A DNA stretch of 17,298 nt from Chloroflexota bacterium (GTDB lineage Bacteria > Chloroflexota > UBA6077), in assembly GCA_021806765.1 (NCBI GenBank), contig JAJZQR010000098.1, positions 1 to 17,298 of the forward strand. The letters are read 5' to 3'. The notes under the pieces were generated by a model. The model had not been told where the DNA came from. It saw only the letters and a program-made list of their open reading frames with translations, and did no database searches. Positions within the stretch are counted from its first letter, which is position 1. The number at the start of each line of letters is the position of its first letter. This document shows, piece after piece, positions 7,406-14,714 of this stretch. The position numbers and the translations under genes were made by a program.

Positions 7406-9322
7406 ATGGCTCACGGATACAGTGGCAAGATCCTTCGCGTCGACCTCACAAACTCCACGATTGAGATCGAAGAGCCCGACGAGCTGTTCTACCGTCGCTA
7501 CTGGGGCGGGCAGGCGCTGGGGTCCTACTACCTCCTCAAGGAGCAGGACCGAGGCGTAGACCCCCTCGCGCCTGAAGCTATGTTGGTCTTCGCCTCCGGC
7601 GTCATGACCGGCTCCAGGCTGCCGGCCATGTCGCGCTTCAGTGTGGTTGGTCGCTCCCCGCTCACCGGAAGCTTCGGCGGATCGGAGGCGGGTGGATGGT
7701 TCGGGCCGGAGCTCAAGGCGGCAGGCTATGACGCCGTGGTGGTGAAGGGAAGAGCAGAGCAGCCGGTCTACCTATGGATCCACGACTGGGAAGTCGAGAT
7801 CCGGGACGCTCGCCGCCTCTGGGGCTTCGACACCGGTGAGGCCCAGGCCGCGATACGCCGGGAGCTTGGAGAGGAGCGGGCCCGAGTGGTGGGGATCGGG
7901 CCCGCTGGCGAGAAGCTGGTTCGCTACGCCTGCCTCGTGAATGAGAACAAGCATGTGAACGGGCGCGGCGGGCTGGGGGCCGTCATGGGCTCCAAGAACC
8001 TCAAGGCGATCGTGGCTCGCGGCAAGGAGCCTCCCGCGCCGTACGACCCCAAAGCCGTCAGCGAGCTGGCGAAATGGTACGCCGCGCAGGTGATGGAGAA
8101 TCCGACGACCAGGCTCTTCCGCGAGCAGGGAACAACCGCGACGCTCGCCAGCCTCAACTCCTCGGGCATCCTCCCCACCAACAACTTCCGCTCGGGCGTC
8201 TTCGCCGAGGCCGATGCCATAGACTGGAACGCCTATCAGCGGGAGATATTCGTGAAGGCCGAGTCCTGCTATGCCTGCTCCATCAGGTGCAAGCGAGTGG
8301 TTCAATCGGCAGGAGAGTACAACGTCTCTCCGGAATACGGCGGCCCGGAATACGAGACGATGGCCGCCTACGGCTCCAACTGCATGGTGGGAGACCTGAG
8401 GGCGATCGCGAAGGCCAACGAGTTGAGCAACAGGTACGGCCTCGATACCATCTCCACAGGCATGACGATCGCCTTCGCCATGGAGTGCTTCGAGAAGGGG
8501 CTCCTGACGAAGGCCGACTGCGATGGGATGGAGCTCCGCTTCGGCAACCCCAGGGTGATGCTGACTCTAGTGGAAAGGATCGCCAGGCGTGAGGGGATCG
8601 GCGACCTTCTCGCGGAGGGAAGCGCGCGAGCGGCGGAGCGGATCGGGGGAGGAGCCGAAGCGTTTGTCGTTGCGGTGAAAGGACAGGAGCTCGCCCTCCA
8701 CGATCCGCGTGCCAAGCCGGGCGTCGGGGTCGGATATGCCATCAGCGACACCGGGGCGGATCACCTGGTGATCAATCACGATCCTGGTTTTCAGATGAAG
8801 GAGGCGCCTCTCCTGAAGACCCTGGCGCCGCTCGGCGTGCTGGAGCCGGTGCCAGCCCTCGACCTCGGGCCCCGCAAGATGCGGCTGTTCAGGCCCCTCG
8901 AAGACATCTACAGCTTCTGGAAATCGGTGGGGGTCTGCAACTTCGGCTATGGCCCTCGCGTGAACGTCTCGCTGTTGAAGTTCGTGGAGATGGCTCAGGC
9001 CGTGACGGGATGGGACACGAGTCTCGCCGAGATGGCGAAGGCCGGGGAGAGGACGACAAACCTGGCCCACTGCTTCAACGTTCGAGAGGGCTTCCGCCGA
9101 TCGGATGACCGTCTCCCGGATCGGTTGTTCGAGCCTCTCCCGGATGGTCCTCTGGCCGGTACGTCGACGTCGAGGCAAGAGTTCGAGGATGCTATCGCAC
9201 TGCTGTACGAAATGAAGGGCTGGGACCCATCGACTGGCATCCCTAGCCGTGGAAAGTTGGCGGAGCTGGACATCTCGTGGGTGGCGGATCTCCTGGAGGA
9301 ATCCGGAGTGCCCGCGGCATAG
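7406..9322 (+). CDS. Tungsten-containing aldehyde:ferredoxin oxidoreductase (AOR family)
   Basis: The enzyme oxidises aldehydes to carboxylic acids with ferredoxin as electron acceptor, using a bis-pterin tungsten (or molybdenum) cofactor and a [4Fe-4S] cluster; some members work in reverse. At 638 residues the length is typical. The cluster cysteines are C288, C291 and C295 (ESCYACSIRC), the spacing known from Pyrococcus furiosus AOR, with C511 in KSVGVCNFG as the likely fourth ligand. Pterin-binding blocks are visible as GRGGLGAVMGSKNLKAI at 187-203 and VKGQELALHDPRAKPGVGVG at 424-443. AGGAGG precedes the ATG by five bases. It is co-transcribed with the DUF6282 gene (25-base gap). No ferredoxin or cofactor gene is nearby, so these must come from elsewhere. 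It suits removal of aldehydes made by the aminotransferase and implies low-oxygen metabolism. Confidence 0.95.
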   Translation: MAHGYSGKILRVDLTNSTIEIEEPDELFYRRYWGGQALGSYYLLKEQDRGVDPLAPEAMLVFASGVMTGSRLPAMSRFSVVGRSPLTGSFGGSEAGGWFGPELKAAGYDAVVVKGRAEQPVYLWIHDWEVEIRDARRLWGFDTGEAQAAIRRELGEERARVVGIGPAGEKLVRYACLVNENKHVNGRGGLGAVMGSKNLKAIVARGKEPPAPYDPKAVSELAKWYAAQVMENPTTRLFREQGTTATLASLNSSGILPTNNFRSGVFAEADAIDWNAYQREIFVKAESCYACSIRCKRVVQSAGEYNVSPEYGGPEYETMAAYGSNCMVGDLRAIAKANELSNRYGLDTISTGMTIAFAMECFEKGLLTKADCDGMELRFGNPRVMLTLVERIARREGIGDLLAEGSARAAERIGGGAEAFVVAVKGQELALHDPRAKPGVGVGYAISDTGADHLVINHDPGFQMKEAPLLKTLAPLGVLEPVPALDLGPRKMRLFRPLEDIYSFWKSVGVCNFGYGPRVNVSLLKFVEMAQAVTGWDTSLAEMAKAGERTTNLAHCFNVREGFRRSDDRLPDRLFEPLPDGPLAGTSTSRQEFEDAIALLYEMKGWDPSTGIPSRGKLAELDISWVADLLEESGVPAA

Positions 9323-9387
9323 GCCGAAGCGGCCTCTGGCTCGTCGACGACAAGCATGCCCCAGAGAAGCTGGGGCGTCGCCCCTTT
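9321..9387 (+). promoter_or_regulatory. Hairpin cluster with two mutually exclusive stems before the glutamate dehydrogenase gene
   Basis: Three perfect stems lie in the 157-base gap after the oxidoreductase. Stem 1 is AGGCCG (9321-9326)/CGGCCT (9330-9335) with a three-base loop, overlapping the stop codon. Stem 2 is GCCCCAG (9358-9364)/CTGGGGC (9370-9376) with a five-base loop. Stem 3 is GGGGC (9372-9376)/GCCCC (9380-9384) followed by TTT. Stems 2 and 3 both use 9372-9376, so they cannot form together. This resembles an attenuator arrangement, but the T-run is very short. It may instead be a weak terminator or a processing site. Confidence 0.4.
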
Positions 9388-9479
9388 GCGCGCTACGGCG
9401 CCCGGTCTGGGATCTGATCCTGGTGGGCTCCCGGTCACGCTAAGCGCCGCGCGAAAGCGGAGAAGAGGAGAAAGCGAAT

Positions 9480-10751
9480 ATGAGACTCGGCGTGAGCAGG
9501 ATCGAACGCGAGCAGACCCCGTTTGACATGGCTATCGAGCAGTTCAACGCCGCGGCGGAGAAGCTGAACCTCGATCAGGGTATGCGGGAGATCCTGAGTA
9601 ACTGCAAGCGAGAACTCACCGTTCATTTCCCCGTCCGGTTGGACGACGGCACCATCAAGGTCTTCACGGGCTACCGCATCGAACACAACATGGCCAGGGG
9701 ACCGGCAAAGGGGGGCATCCGCTACCATCCTCAGGTGGACCTCCACGAGGTGCGGGCGCTTGCCATGTGGATGACCTGGAAGTGCGCCGTGGTGGGCCTT
9801 CCTTATGGAGGTGCCAAGGGAGGCGTCGTCTGCGACCCGAAGTCGATGTCCATGGGGGAGCTGGAGAGGCTGACCCGTCGCTATTCCTCGGAGATAAGCC
9901 TCCTGATCGGCCCTGAGCGAGACATCCCTGCCCCGGACGTCAACACCAACCCCCAGATCATGGCCTGGCTGATGGACACCATCAGCATGCACAAGGGCTA
10001 CTCAGTTCCCGCCGTGACGACCGGAAAGCCGCTCGCCATCGGTGGCTCGGAGGGCAGGAACGAGGCGACGGCCAGAGGATGCTCCTACGTGGTCCGCGAG
10101 GCGGCCAAGGTGATGGGCATGAAGCTGAAGGGCGCCACGGCCGTGGTGCAGGGCTTCGGCAACGCCGGGGCCGCGGCCGCCAGGTTCCTGGCCGAGGACG
10201 GGGCGAAGATCCTGGCCGTCAGCGACTCCCGAGGCGGCGTCTTCAACCCGAACGGGCTCGACCCCTGGGAGCTGATCAGGTACAAGGAAGAGACGGGCTC
10301 GGTGGTCGGTGCACCCAGGACCGAGCGGATCAGCAATTACGACCTACTCGAGTTGGGGTGCGACATCCTGATCCCAGCTGCCCTGGAGAAGCAGATCACC
10401 GAGAAGAACGCCCCTCGTATGAAGGTGAAGCTGATAGCCGAGGCTGCCAACGGCCCGACTACGCCCGAGGCTGACCGGATCCTGAGGGAGAAGGGTACGC
10501 TGGTCATCCCTGACATCCTGGCCAATGCCGGCGGAGTAACCGTCTCCTACTTCGAGTGGGTGCAGGACCTGCAGTCCTTCTTCTGGGAAGAGGGCGACAT
10601 CAACAGGAAGCTGGAGCAAGTCATGGTCCGCTCCTTCGATGCAGTGAAGAAGATGGCGGATGAGTCTGACGTGGACATGAGGGTTGCCGCCAACATGGTG
10701 GCCATCAAGCGCGTCGCAGAGGCCACCCAGATCCGGGGCATCTACCCGTAG
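9480..10751 (+). CDS. Glu/Leu/Phe/Val dehydrogenase (glutamate dehydrogenase type)
   Basis: It catalyses reversible NAD(P)-dependent oxidative deamination of glutamate (or a related amino acid) to 2-oxoglutarate and ammonium. The 423 residues match the hexameric short GDH class. Substrate and catalytic residues are Lys77 ([11 protein letters not shown]), Lys101, Lys113 ([11 protein letters not shown]) and Asp153 (APDVNT). The dinucleotide-binding motif GFGNAG is at 225-230, with an acidic residue at Asp249 after the second strand, which tends to favour NAD over NADP. AGAGGAG lies about nine bases before the ATG. Beside an aminotransferase it would recycle the glutamate/2-oxoglutarate couple, and its product 2-oxoglutarate is the known ligand of NrpR proteins. 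It is separated from the oxidoreductase gene by a hairpin-rich gap and may be separately tuned. Leucine or phenylalanine dehydrogenase activity cannot be excluded, but length and motifs favour glutamate. Confidence 0.94.
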   Translation: MRLGVSRIEREQTPFDMAIEQFNAAAEKLNLDQGMREILSNCKRELTVHFPVRLDDGTIKVFTGYRIEHNMARGPAKGGIRYHPQVDLHEVRALAMWMTWKCAVVGLPYGGAKGGVVCDPKSMSMGELERLTRRYSSEISLLIGPERDIPAPDVNTNPQIMAWLMDTISMHKGYSVPAVTTGKPLAIGGSEGRNEATARGCSYVVREAAKVMGMKLKGATAVVQGFGNAGAAAARFLAEDGAKILAVSDSRGGVFNPNGLDPWELIRYKEETGSVVGAPRTERISNYDLLELGCDILIPAALEKQITEKNAPRMKVKLIAEAANGPTTPEADRILREKGTLVIPDILANAGGVTVSYFEWVQDLQSFFWEEGDINRKLEQVMVRSFDAVKKMADESDVDMRVAANMVAIKRVAEATQIRGIYP

Positions 10752-10762
10752 AGGCTGTGGAT

Positions 10763-10827
10763 GCAGAGACGCGCGGGTGGGTCTAGTCACCAGCCGGCTA
10801 GACCAGCCACGGTCCGCGCGTCTCTGC
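10763..10827. repeat. Long 65-base inverted repeat between the dehydrogenase and citrate synthase genes
   Basis: The outer arms of 14 bases, GCAGAGACGCGCGG (10763-10776) and CCGCGCGTCTCTGC (10814-10827), are perfectly complementary. Inside, GTGG (10777-10780) can pair with CCAC (10807-10810), and GTCTAG (10781-10786) with CTAGAC (10798-10803), leaving two three-base bulges on the 3' side and an 11-base loop. It begins 12 bases after the dehydrogenase stop codon. No T-run follows, so a classic intrinsic terminator is doubtful. It could be an mRNA-stabilising or processing hairpin, or a dispersed palindromic repeat element. Confidence 0.75.
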
Positions 10828-10947
10828 GAGCGGCTTTACGAGACTTGCCGGCAGTCAATCTCTGGGGTGGCGCCTCAGCTGTACGCTTCCGTGTCCGGTG
10901 GCCCAGCAGGGTTGGCGGAACACGCGGTTTGCGGGGGGACGGACGAA

Positions 10948-12147
10948 GTGTCGACCAATGCGGCTAACAAAGGTGGTCTCGAAGACGTAGTTGCTGGAAC
11001 CTCGGCCATCAGCTCGGTGGACGGCTTTGCGCCCAAGCTGGCCTACCGTGGAATAGACGTCCACGATCTGGCTGCCCACTCCACCTTCGAGGAGACGGCC
11101 TACCTCCTCTGGCACGGGCACCTGCCCACCACGTTTGGGCTTTCCGTCCTGGAGGATCGCCTCTCCTGTTGCAGGAACCTTCCCTTCGGCATCATCAGGA
11201 TGATCGTGGAGTTCCCGCAGGCATCTGAGCCGATGATGGTGTTGCGCACCCTGGTATCTGCACTCGAGATGTACGATCCGGGCGGACCCGAGCATCACCA
11301 CGACGTGGATCTCAGCCGTGCCATCCTGCTGACGTCCCGCGTGCCCACCATCATCGCCTACCACCACCGGGCACGGCTCAAGCTCGAGCTGGTCGAGCCT
11401 CGCCACGACCTCGGGATGGCAGCCAACTTCCTCTACATGTTGACTGGTGACGTTCCGGCCGAGCGCGCTGCGCGAATACTGGACCAGTGCCTCATCCTCC
11501 ACGCAGACCACGAGCTCAATGCATCTACGTTCGCTGCGCGCGTTGCTGCTGCAACCCTCTCGGACCTGTACTCGTCGACCACGGCGGCCGTCGGCACCCT
11601 CTCGGGCCCGCTGCACGGACGAGCCAACGAGCGGGTCATGGAGATGCTGGAGAGGATCGGCGAGGTCTCCAGAGTGGAAGAGTACCTCCAGGGGCTGCTG
11701 GCCAAGGGCGGCAAGGTCCCCGGCTTCGGCCATCGGGTCTACAGGAAGCGGGACCCCAGGGTCGACGAGCTGGCGAGCTTCTCCGAGGCGTTGGGCCGGG
11801 AGGCTGGAGAGCTCAAGTGGTACGAGATGACCCGAGCGATCGAGGAGTTCATGCTAGAAGAGAAGGGGATCTACGCCAATGTGGATCTCTACTCCGCCTC
11901 GGTGTACCACGTGCTCGGCATCCCGACGGATCTCTTCACTCCGGTGTTCGCCATCAGCCGGATGGTCGGTTGGACGGCCCACATCCTGGAGCAGTACGCG
12001 AACAACCGGCTGATCAGGCCGCGGGCTGAATACATCGGGCTCCACGGCGTCCCTTACACGCCGATAGATCGGCGCCCCGAGCCCGAAACACCGGTAAGGA
12101 CCCCGGATTGCCTCACATCCGCGATTGCCCCTCCGAGACAGCCTTGA
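10948..12147 (+). CDS. Citrate synthase
   Basis: It condenses acetyl-CoA with oxaloacetate to give citrate; the closely related 2-methylcitrate synthase (propionyl-CoA) is hard to exclude by eye. The open frame reaches back to 10684 inside the preceding gene, but GTG at 10948 with GGGGGG ten bases upstream gives a 399-residue protein whose homology (KGGLEDVVAGTSAISSVDG) starts at about residue 9. The catalytic residues are His188 (LHADHELNAST), His223 (GPLHGRANE) and Asp313 (NVDLYSAS). The substrate-binding PGFGHRVYRKRDPR block is at 258-271. The last ~25 residues are Pro/Arg-rich and unlike the family. It lies 196 bases after the dehydrogenase gene, behind a long hairpin, and is the last gene of the rightward series. 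Its place suggests carbon from the pathway enters as acetyl-CoA or propionyl-CoA. Confidence 0.93.
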   Translation: MSTNAANKGGLEDVVAGTSAISSVDGFAPKLAYRGIDVHDLAAHSTFEETAYLLWHGHLPTTFGLSVLEDRLSCCRNLPFGIIRMIVEFPQASEPMMVLRTLVSALEMYDPGGPEHHHDVDLSRAILLTSRVPTIIAYHHRARLKLELVEPRHDLGMAANFLYMLTGDVPAERAARILDQCLILHADHELNASTFAARVAAATLSDLYSSTTAAVGTLSGPLHGRANERVMEMLERIGEVSRVEEYLQGLLAKGGKVPGFGHRVYRKRDPRVDELASFSEALGREAGELKWYEMTRAIEEFMLEEKGIYANVDLYSASVYHVLGIPTDLFTPVFAISRMVGWTAHILEQYANNRLIRPRAEYIGLHGVPYTPIDRRPEPETPVRTPDCLTSAIAPPRQP

Positions 12148-12170
12148 GCCTCCGCGACGACTAACGAAAA

Positions 12171-12197
12171 TCCGGCCTAGCTGTAGGCCAAACCGGA
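12171..12197. terminator. Bidirectional intrinsic terminator-like hairpin
   Basis: GGCCTA (12174-12179) and TAGGCC (12184-12189) form a perfect stem with a four-base loop. Flanking TCC (12171-12173) and GGA (12195-12197) can extend it past a bulge. On the minus strand it is followed by TTTTCG, and on the plus strand by CTTTGG. It sits 23 bases after the citrate synthase stop and directly after the 3' end of the tRNA fragment, so it could end both transcripts. The minus-strand reading, as the original tRNA terminator, is the stronger one. Confidence 0.6.
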
Positions 12198-12200
12198 CTT

Positions 12201-12250
12201 TGGAGCGGGAGACGGGACTCGAACCCGCGACAATCTGCTTGGAAGGCAGA
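12201..12250 (-). tRNA. Truncated tRNA-Gly(TCC), 3' half only; probable attachment site of an integrated element
   Basis: Read on the minus strand, 12250-12201 contains the anticodon stem TCTGC/GCAGA, the loop CTTCCAA with anticodon TCC (Gly), a five-base variable region TTGTC, the T stem GCGGG/CCCGT with loop TTCGAGT, the acceptor 3' strand CTCCCGC, discriminator T and an encoded CCA. Beyond 12250 there is no D arm and no matching 5' acceptor strand GCGGGAG. The fragment cannot make a functional tRNA. Integrases that target tRNA genes leave an intact tRNA at one end of the element and a copy of the 3' part at the other; with this orientation the element would extend to the right. The intact copy is not in the window. 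Confidence 0.85.
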
Positions 12251-12305
12251 TTTGCGTGAATCGCCGTTTCGAGCGCCTTTTTTCCGGTTTGCGACAGTCT
12301 AATTC

Positions 12306-12328
12306 TCGCGCCGCCCCAGGCGGCGCGA
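12306..12328. repeat. Perfect GC-rich palindrome with 10-base arms near the island edge
   Basis: TCGCGCCGCC (12306-12315) and GGCGGCGCGA (12319-12328) are exact complements around CCA. It lies about 55 bases inside the proposed island edge and 27 bases before the antitoxin remnant. No T-run follows. It could be a recombinase accessory site, a transcript-insulating hairpin, or the end of a small element that removed the 5' part of the adjacent gene. Confidence 0.6.
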
Positions 12329-12355
12329 TGCCCGTAGTTGGATTATAGGCGGTAG

Positions 12356-12646
12356 TTGCCTGACAGGCAATGGTCTCGCGGCCAAGCCGGCCGCCTGCCG
12401 GGCTTGGATGTTGGCGGCCCCGGCCATCTCTATCCCGGCTGGCAGTTCACACCGAGCGGGGTCCTGCCCTGCATCGAAGAGGTTCTGGCTGCCCTGCGCG
12501 AGCACGACCCCTGGACGCGGCTCGCCTTCGTGGCCAATCCCAACTCGGCCCTCGGCGGCCGGACGCCGCTGTTTGAGCTGCGCCACGCTAACCTGGCACC
12601 GGTCCTCTTGGCTGCCCGGACCCATGGAGAGCAGGTTGCCGTTTGA
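12356..12646 (+). pseudogene. Remnant of an Xre/MbcA/ParS-type antitoxin (C-terminal toxin-binding domain only)
   Basis: The frame from a TTG at 12356 encodes up to 96 residues. From about residue 24 it resembles the C-terminal domain of Xre/MbcA/ParS antitoxins paired with RES toxins: HLYPGWQFTPSGVLPCIEEV, then LAALREHDPWTRLAFVANPN, then SALGGRTPLFELRHANLAPV and LLAARTHGEQ. The N-terminal helix-turn-helix half of such proteins is absent: only about 105 bases separate the frame from the truncated tRNA, and none of that codes for it. I see no ribosome binding site and no RES toxin downstream, although RES genes normally follow. I read this as a decayed gene left by rearrangement at the island edge. 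A short functional orphan protein is less likely. Confidence 0.6.
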
Positions 12647-12973
12647 CCGCTGGGGGCCACACCCGAGCAGAGGAACGGGCATCCTCTTCACTATGCCTCC
12701 AGCCGGGTTGCCTGGTAGCTACTTGGGCGCTAGCGGTCCAACCGAGTTTCGTTCTCAGTTACCTGGCAGCTACGTTGCGATTACTGGAGGATTGGCAGGT
12801 GACTTCGGAGCCGGAGTGTACTGCTTTGGGGGAGAAGGAATGTCGTGGGCTGGACAGGTCTGATCACGGTGCTTGGCGCAGCGGTCGTCCGGCCATCCGT
12901 CCACGGTGCCGAGTTGGGGTTGCGCCCCGATCGGTTGGCATGATATGATCGTGCGGGCTAGATTACGGAAACC
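12647..12973. other. Non-coding spacer between the antitoxin remnant and the AbiE operon
   Basis: I find no convincing gene here. The position where a RES toxin would be expected has no recognisable RES sequence in any frame. An imperfect direct repeat is present: the 16 bases at 12707-12722 recur at 12758-12773 with two changes, 51 bases apart, both containing CCTGG and AGCTAC. The right end holds the promoter and operator of the AbiE operon. Confidence 0.55.
12920..12954 (+). promoter_or_regulatory. Promoter and palindromic operator candidate of the abiE operon
   Basis: An extended -10 box TGATATGAT (12941-12949) is preceded at 18 bases by a weak -35 TTGCGC (12920-12925). Overlapping the -10 box is an imperfect 17-base palindrome at 12938-12954 with the pattern GCAnGAT-N3-ATCnTGC. 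A second small repeat, ACGG-AAA-CCGT (12965-12975), lies at the start codon. Known AbiEi antitoxins repress their own promoter by binding inverted repeats, so autoregulation is plausible but not shown. Confidence 0.5.
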
Positions 12974-13834
12974 GTGAGCATGGCAACACAACCATACGAA
13001 GAGGCTGGTACACGCGGATATGGCGAGCCGGTGGGGATACGGCTGCTGGCGGCCATGGAAGGCGCCGGTGCAGATCCTTTCACCACGGCCCAGGCGATCA
13101 GCGAGGGCGCGGGGCTCGGCCTCAGGCCAGGACACGCCATAACGATCCTCCACCGGCTGGTGGCTGCTGGGTGGATCACCCGCGTCAAGAAGGGCCTCTA
13201 CGCCGTCAACGATCCGGTGACCCGGCTGCCGAAGGCGCCCCCCTTTGCCATCGGCACCGCGATGGCGACACCTTCGGCCGTCAGCCACTGGTCGGCTCTT
13301 CAGCACTGGGGCCTGACCGAGCAGGTACCGACGGACATCACGCTCTCCTCTCCGAGGAGGACATATCCTCCTTCGGATGGAATGCACAGTGCTGACGGTC
13401 GCCCCGTGTGGACCGTGGGGGGCGTTCGATACGAGTTTATCACCGTCGCTCCGGCGCGCTTCTTCGGCATTACACAAGTCTGGGTCGATGATCGGCATCA
13501 GGTGCCCATGTTCGATCGGGAGCGGGCACTGCTCGACACCTTCCACCACTTCCACATCTTCGGCTCGCTCGCTGTCGCGCTGGAGATCCTCGAGGCCCAT
13601 CTATCGGAGCTGGACATCGATCGGCTGGCAGAGTACGCCGGGAAGCTTGGGGTAGCCGCGGTGGTGAAGCGAATGGGCTGGGCGCTCGAGGAATTCGGGG
13701 TGGCCCCGGATCTGCTGGCGCCACTGCGAGCCTATCCATCCAGAGGTGACTCCCCCCTCGACCCCGGTCGCCCGCCGCGCGGCCGCCACAACCCCACCTG
13801 GCACGTGATCGAGAACCTGCGCCATGCTGGGTGA
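12974..13834 (+). CDS. abiEi: AbiEi-type antitoxin, type IV toxin-antitoxin system
   Basis: This is the antitoxin and autorepressor of the AbiE abortive-infection system, 286 residues. An N-terminal winged-helix domain covers about residues 22-80 (ILHRLVAAGWITRVKKGLYAV), followed by the family's C-terminal domain with TPSAVSHWSALQHWGLTEQV and the conserved MFDRERALLDTF block. In characterised systems AbiEi opposes AbiEii without direct protein binding. GTG at 12974 and ATG at 12980 are both possible starts; neither has a strong ribosome binding site, and the leader from the predicted promoter would be only about 17-23 bases. Its end overlaps the toxin gene by 11 bases, which couples translation. 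It lies inside the putative island marked by the tRNA fragment. The C-terminal ~30 residues, rich in Pro/Arg, are less typical. Confidence 0.88.
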   Translation: MSMATQPYEEAGTRGYGEPVGIRLLAAMEGAGADPFTTAQAISEGAGLGLRPGHAITILHRLVAAGWITRVKKGLYAVNDPVTRLPKAPPFAIGTAMATPSAVSHWSALQHWGLTEQVPTDITLSSPRRTYPPSDGMHSADGRPVWTVGGVRYEFITVAPARFFGITQVWVDDRHQVPMFDRERALLDTFHHFHIFGSLAVALEILEAHLSELDIDRLAEYAGKLGVAAVVKRMGWALEEFGVAPDLLAPLRAYPSRGDSPLDPGRPPRGRHNPTWHVIENLRHAG

Positions 13835-14714
13835 AGGCACAACGCCGCTGCGCTCACTCCGCTACCGCATTGCTGCCGCGGCCCACGCCGTGGGTAAGCC
13901 CCAGCACGTGATCGAGAAGGACTACGCGCTGAGCTACCTCCTTGCGGGTATCGCCGAGGTGTCGCCGCTCGCCGAGACACTCGTCTTCAAAGGCGGCACC
14001 TGTCTCCGCAAGGCTTACTTCCCGGGCTATCGCTTCTCGGAGGACCTGGACTACACCTCGCGTACTTCCCTGGGTTGCGAGGCATTGCTGGACGCTCTCC
14101 TCGGCGCCGCGCATCGGATGAGGGCACGGCTACTGGCTTATGGTCCATTCGAGGTGGTGGTAGATCACGAACACCACCAGGGCCCTCATCCACGGGGACA
14201 GTGCGCGTTTCGAGTTCGGGTCCGCTTCCCCTGGATGCGTGGCCCCGAGTGCAGTCTCAAGGTCGAGGTGTCGATGCAGGAGCCTTTGCTGGCCGATACG
14301 ATCCAGCGCCCCCTGATTCACGAGTTCCCTGGTGAGTCGCTGGAAGTCACCATGGCAACCTACCGGCTGGAGGAGATCGCTGCCGAGAAGCTGCGCGCCT
14401 TTCTCCAGTCCAGGCAGTACCTCCGGGACCGAGGCTGGCTGAAGAATAGGCCTCGCGACCTCTACGATCTGTGGCACCTTCAGCAACAGTCCGATCTTCC
14501 GCTTGACTGGCAAGAAGTCGCCCGGCTTCTGCCCGACAAGGCGCAAGCGTACGGCCTGTCCTACACAGGTCCGGAGGACTTCCTCGACGAGCAGGTGCTC
14601 ACCGGCATCCAACGGGATTGGCACGGCCAGTTGGCGAATTTCGTGACCGACCTCCCGACCTTCCAGCAGTGTCTCTCGACGCTTCATGCTCTGCTTGGCG
14701 AGACCCTTGGATAG
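13824..14714 (+). CDS. abiEii: AbiEii/AbiGii-type nucleotidyltransferase toxin
   Basis: This is the toxin of the AbiE system, a DNA polymerase beta-like nucleotidyltransferase (formerly DUF1814) of 296 residues. All four signature motifs are present: FKGGTCLRK (Lys56-Lys63), SEDLDYT with metal-binding Asp74 and Asp76, AAEKLRAFLQSR with Lys189, and RDLYDLW at 211-217. It therefore looks catalytically intact. Related toxins (MenT) add nucleotides to tRNA acceptor ends; whether this one does so is inference. The ATG at 13824 lies inside the end of abiEi (11-base overlap, ATGCTGGGTGA), so toxin synthesis depends on antitoxin translation. It is the last gene of the bicistronic operon; the next gene starts about 425 bases later. 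Confidence 0.92.
   Translation: MLGEGTTPLRSLRYRIAAAAHAVGKPQHVIEKDYALSYLLAGIAEVSPLAETLVFKGGTCLRKAYFPGYRFSEDLDYTSRTSLGCEALLDALLGAAHRMRARLLAYGPFEVVVDHEHHQGPHPRGQCAFRVRVRFPWMRGPECSLKVEVSMQEPLLADTIQRPLIHEFPGESLEVTMATYRLEEIAAEKLRAFLQSRQYLRDRGWLKNRPRDLYDLWHLQQQSDLPLDWQEVARLLPDKAQAYGLSYTGPEDFLDEQVLTGIQRDWHGQLANFVTDLPTFQQCLSTLHALLGETLG

Noticed and set aside
10684..10947. Longer N-terminus for citrate synthase starting inside the dehydrogenase gene
   Set aside because: The extra 88 residues are unlike citrate synthase, overlap the preceding gene and the long hairpin, and GTG at 10948 has a better ribosome binding site.
12252..12355. Search for the missing 5' half of the tRNA or an integrase gene next to the fragment
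   Set aside because: No D-arm sequence, no complementary acceptor strand and no room for an integrase in these ~100 bases; both would have to lie beyond the right end.
12707..12773. Two similar 16-base units as a possible CRISPR or tandem array
   Set aside because: Only two imperfect copies exist, they are too short, and no further units follow. No CRISPR array is seen anywhere in the window.
12770..13600. Minus-strand open frame opposite abiEi (276 codons)
   Set aside because: It is antisense to a recognisable AbiEi protein, and the operon logic and overlap with abiEii support the plus strand.
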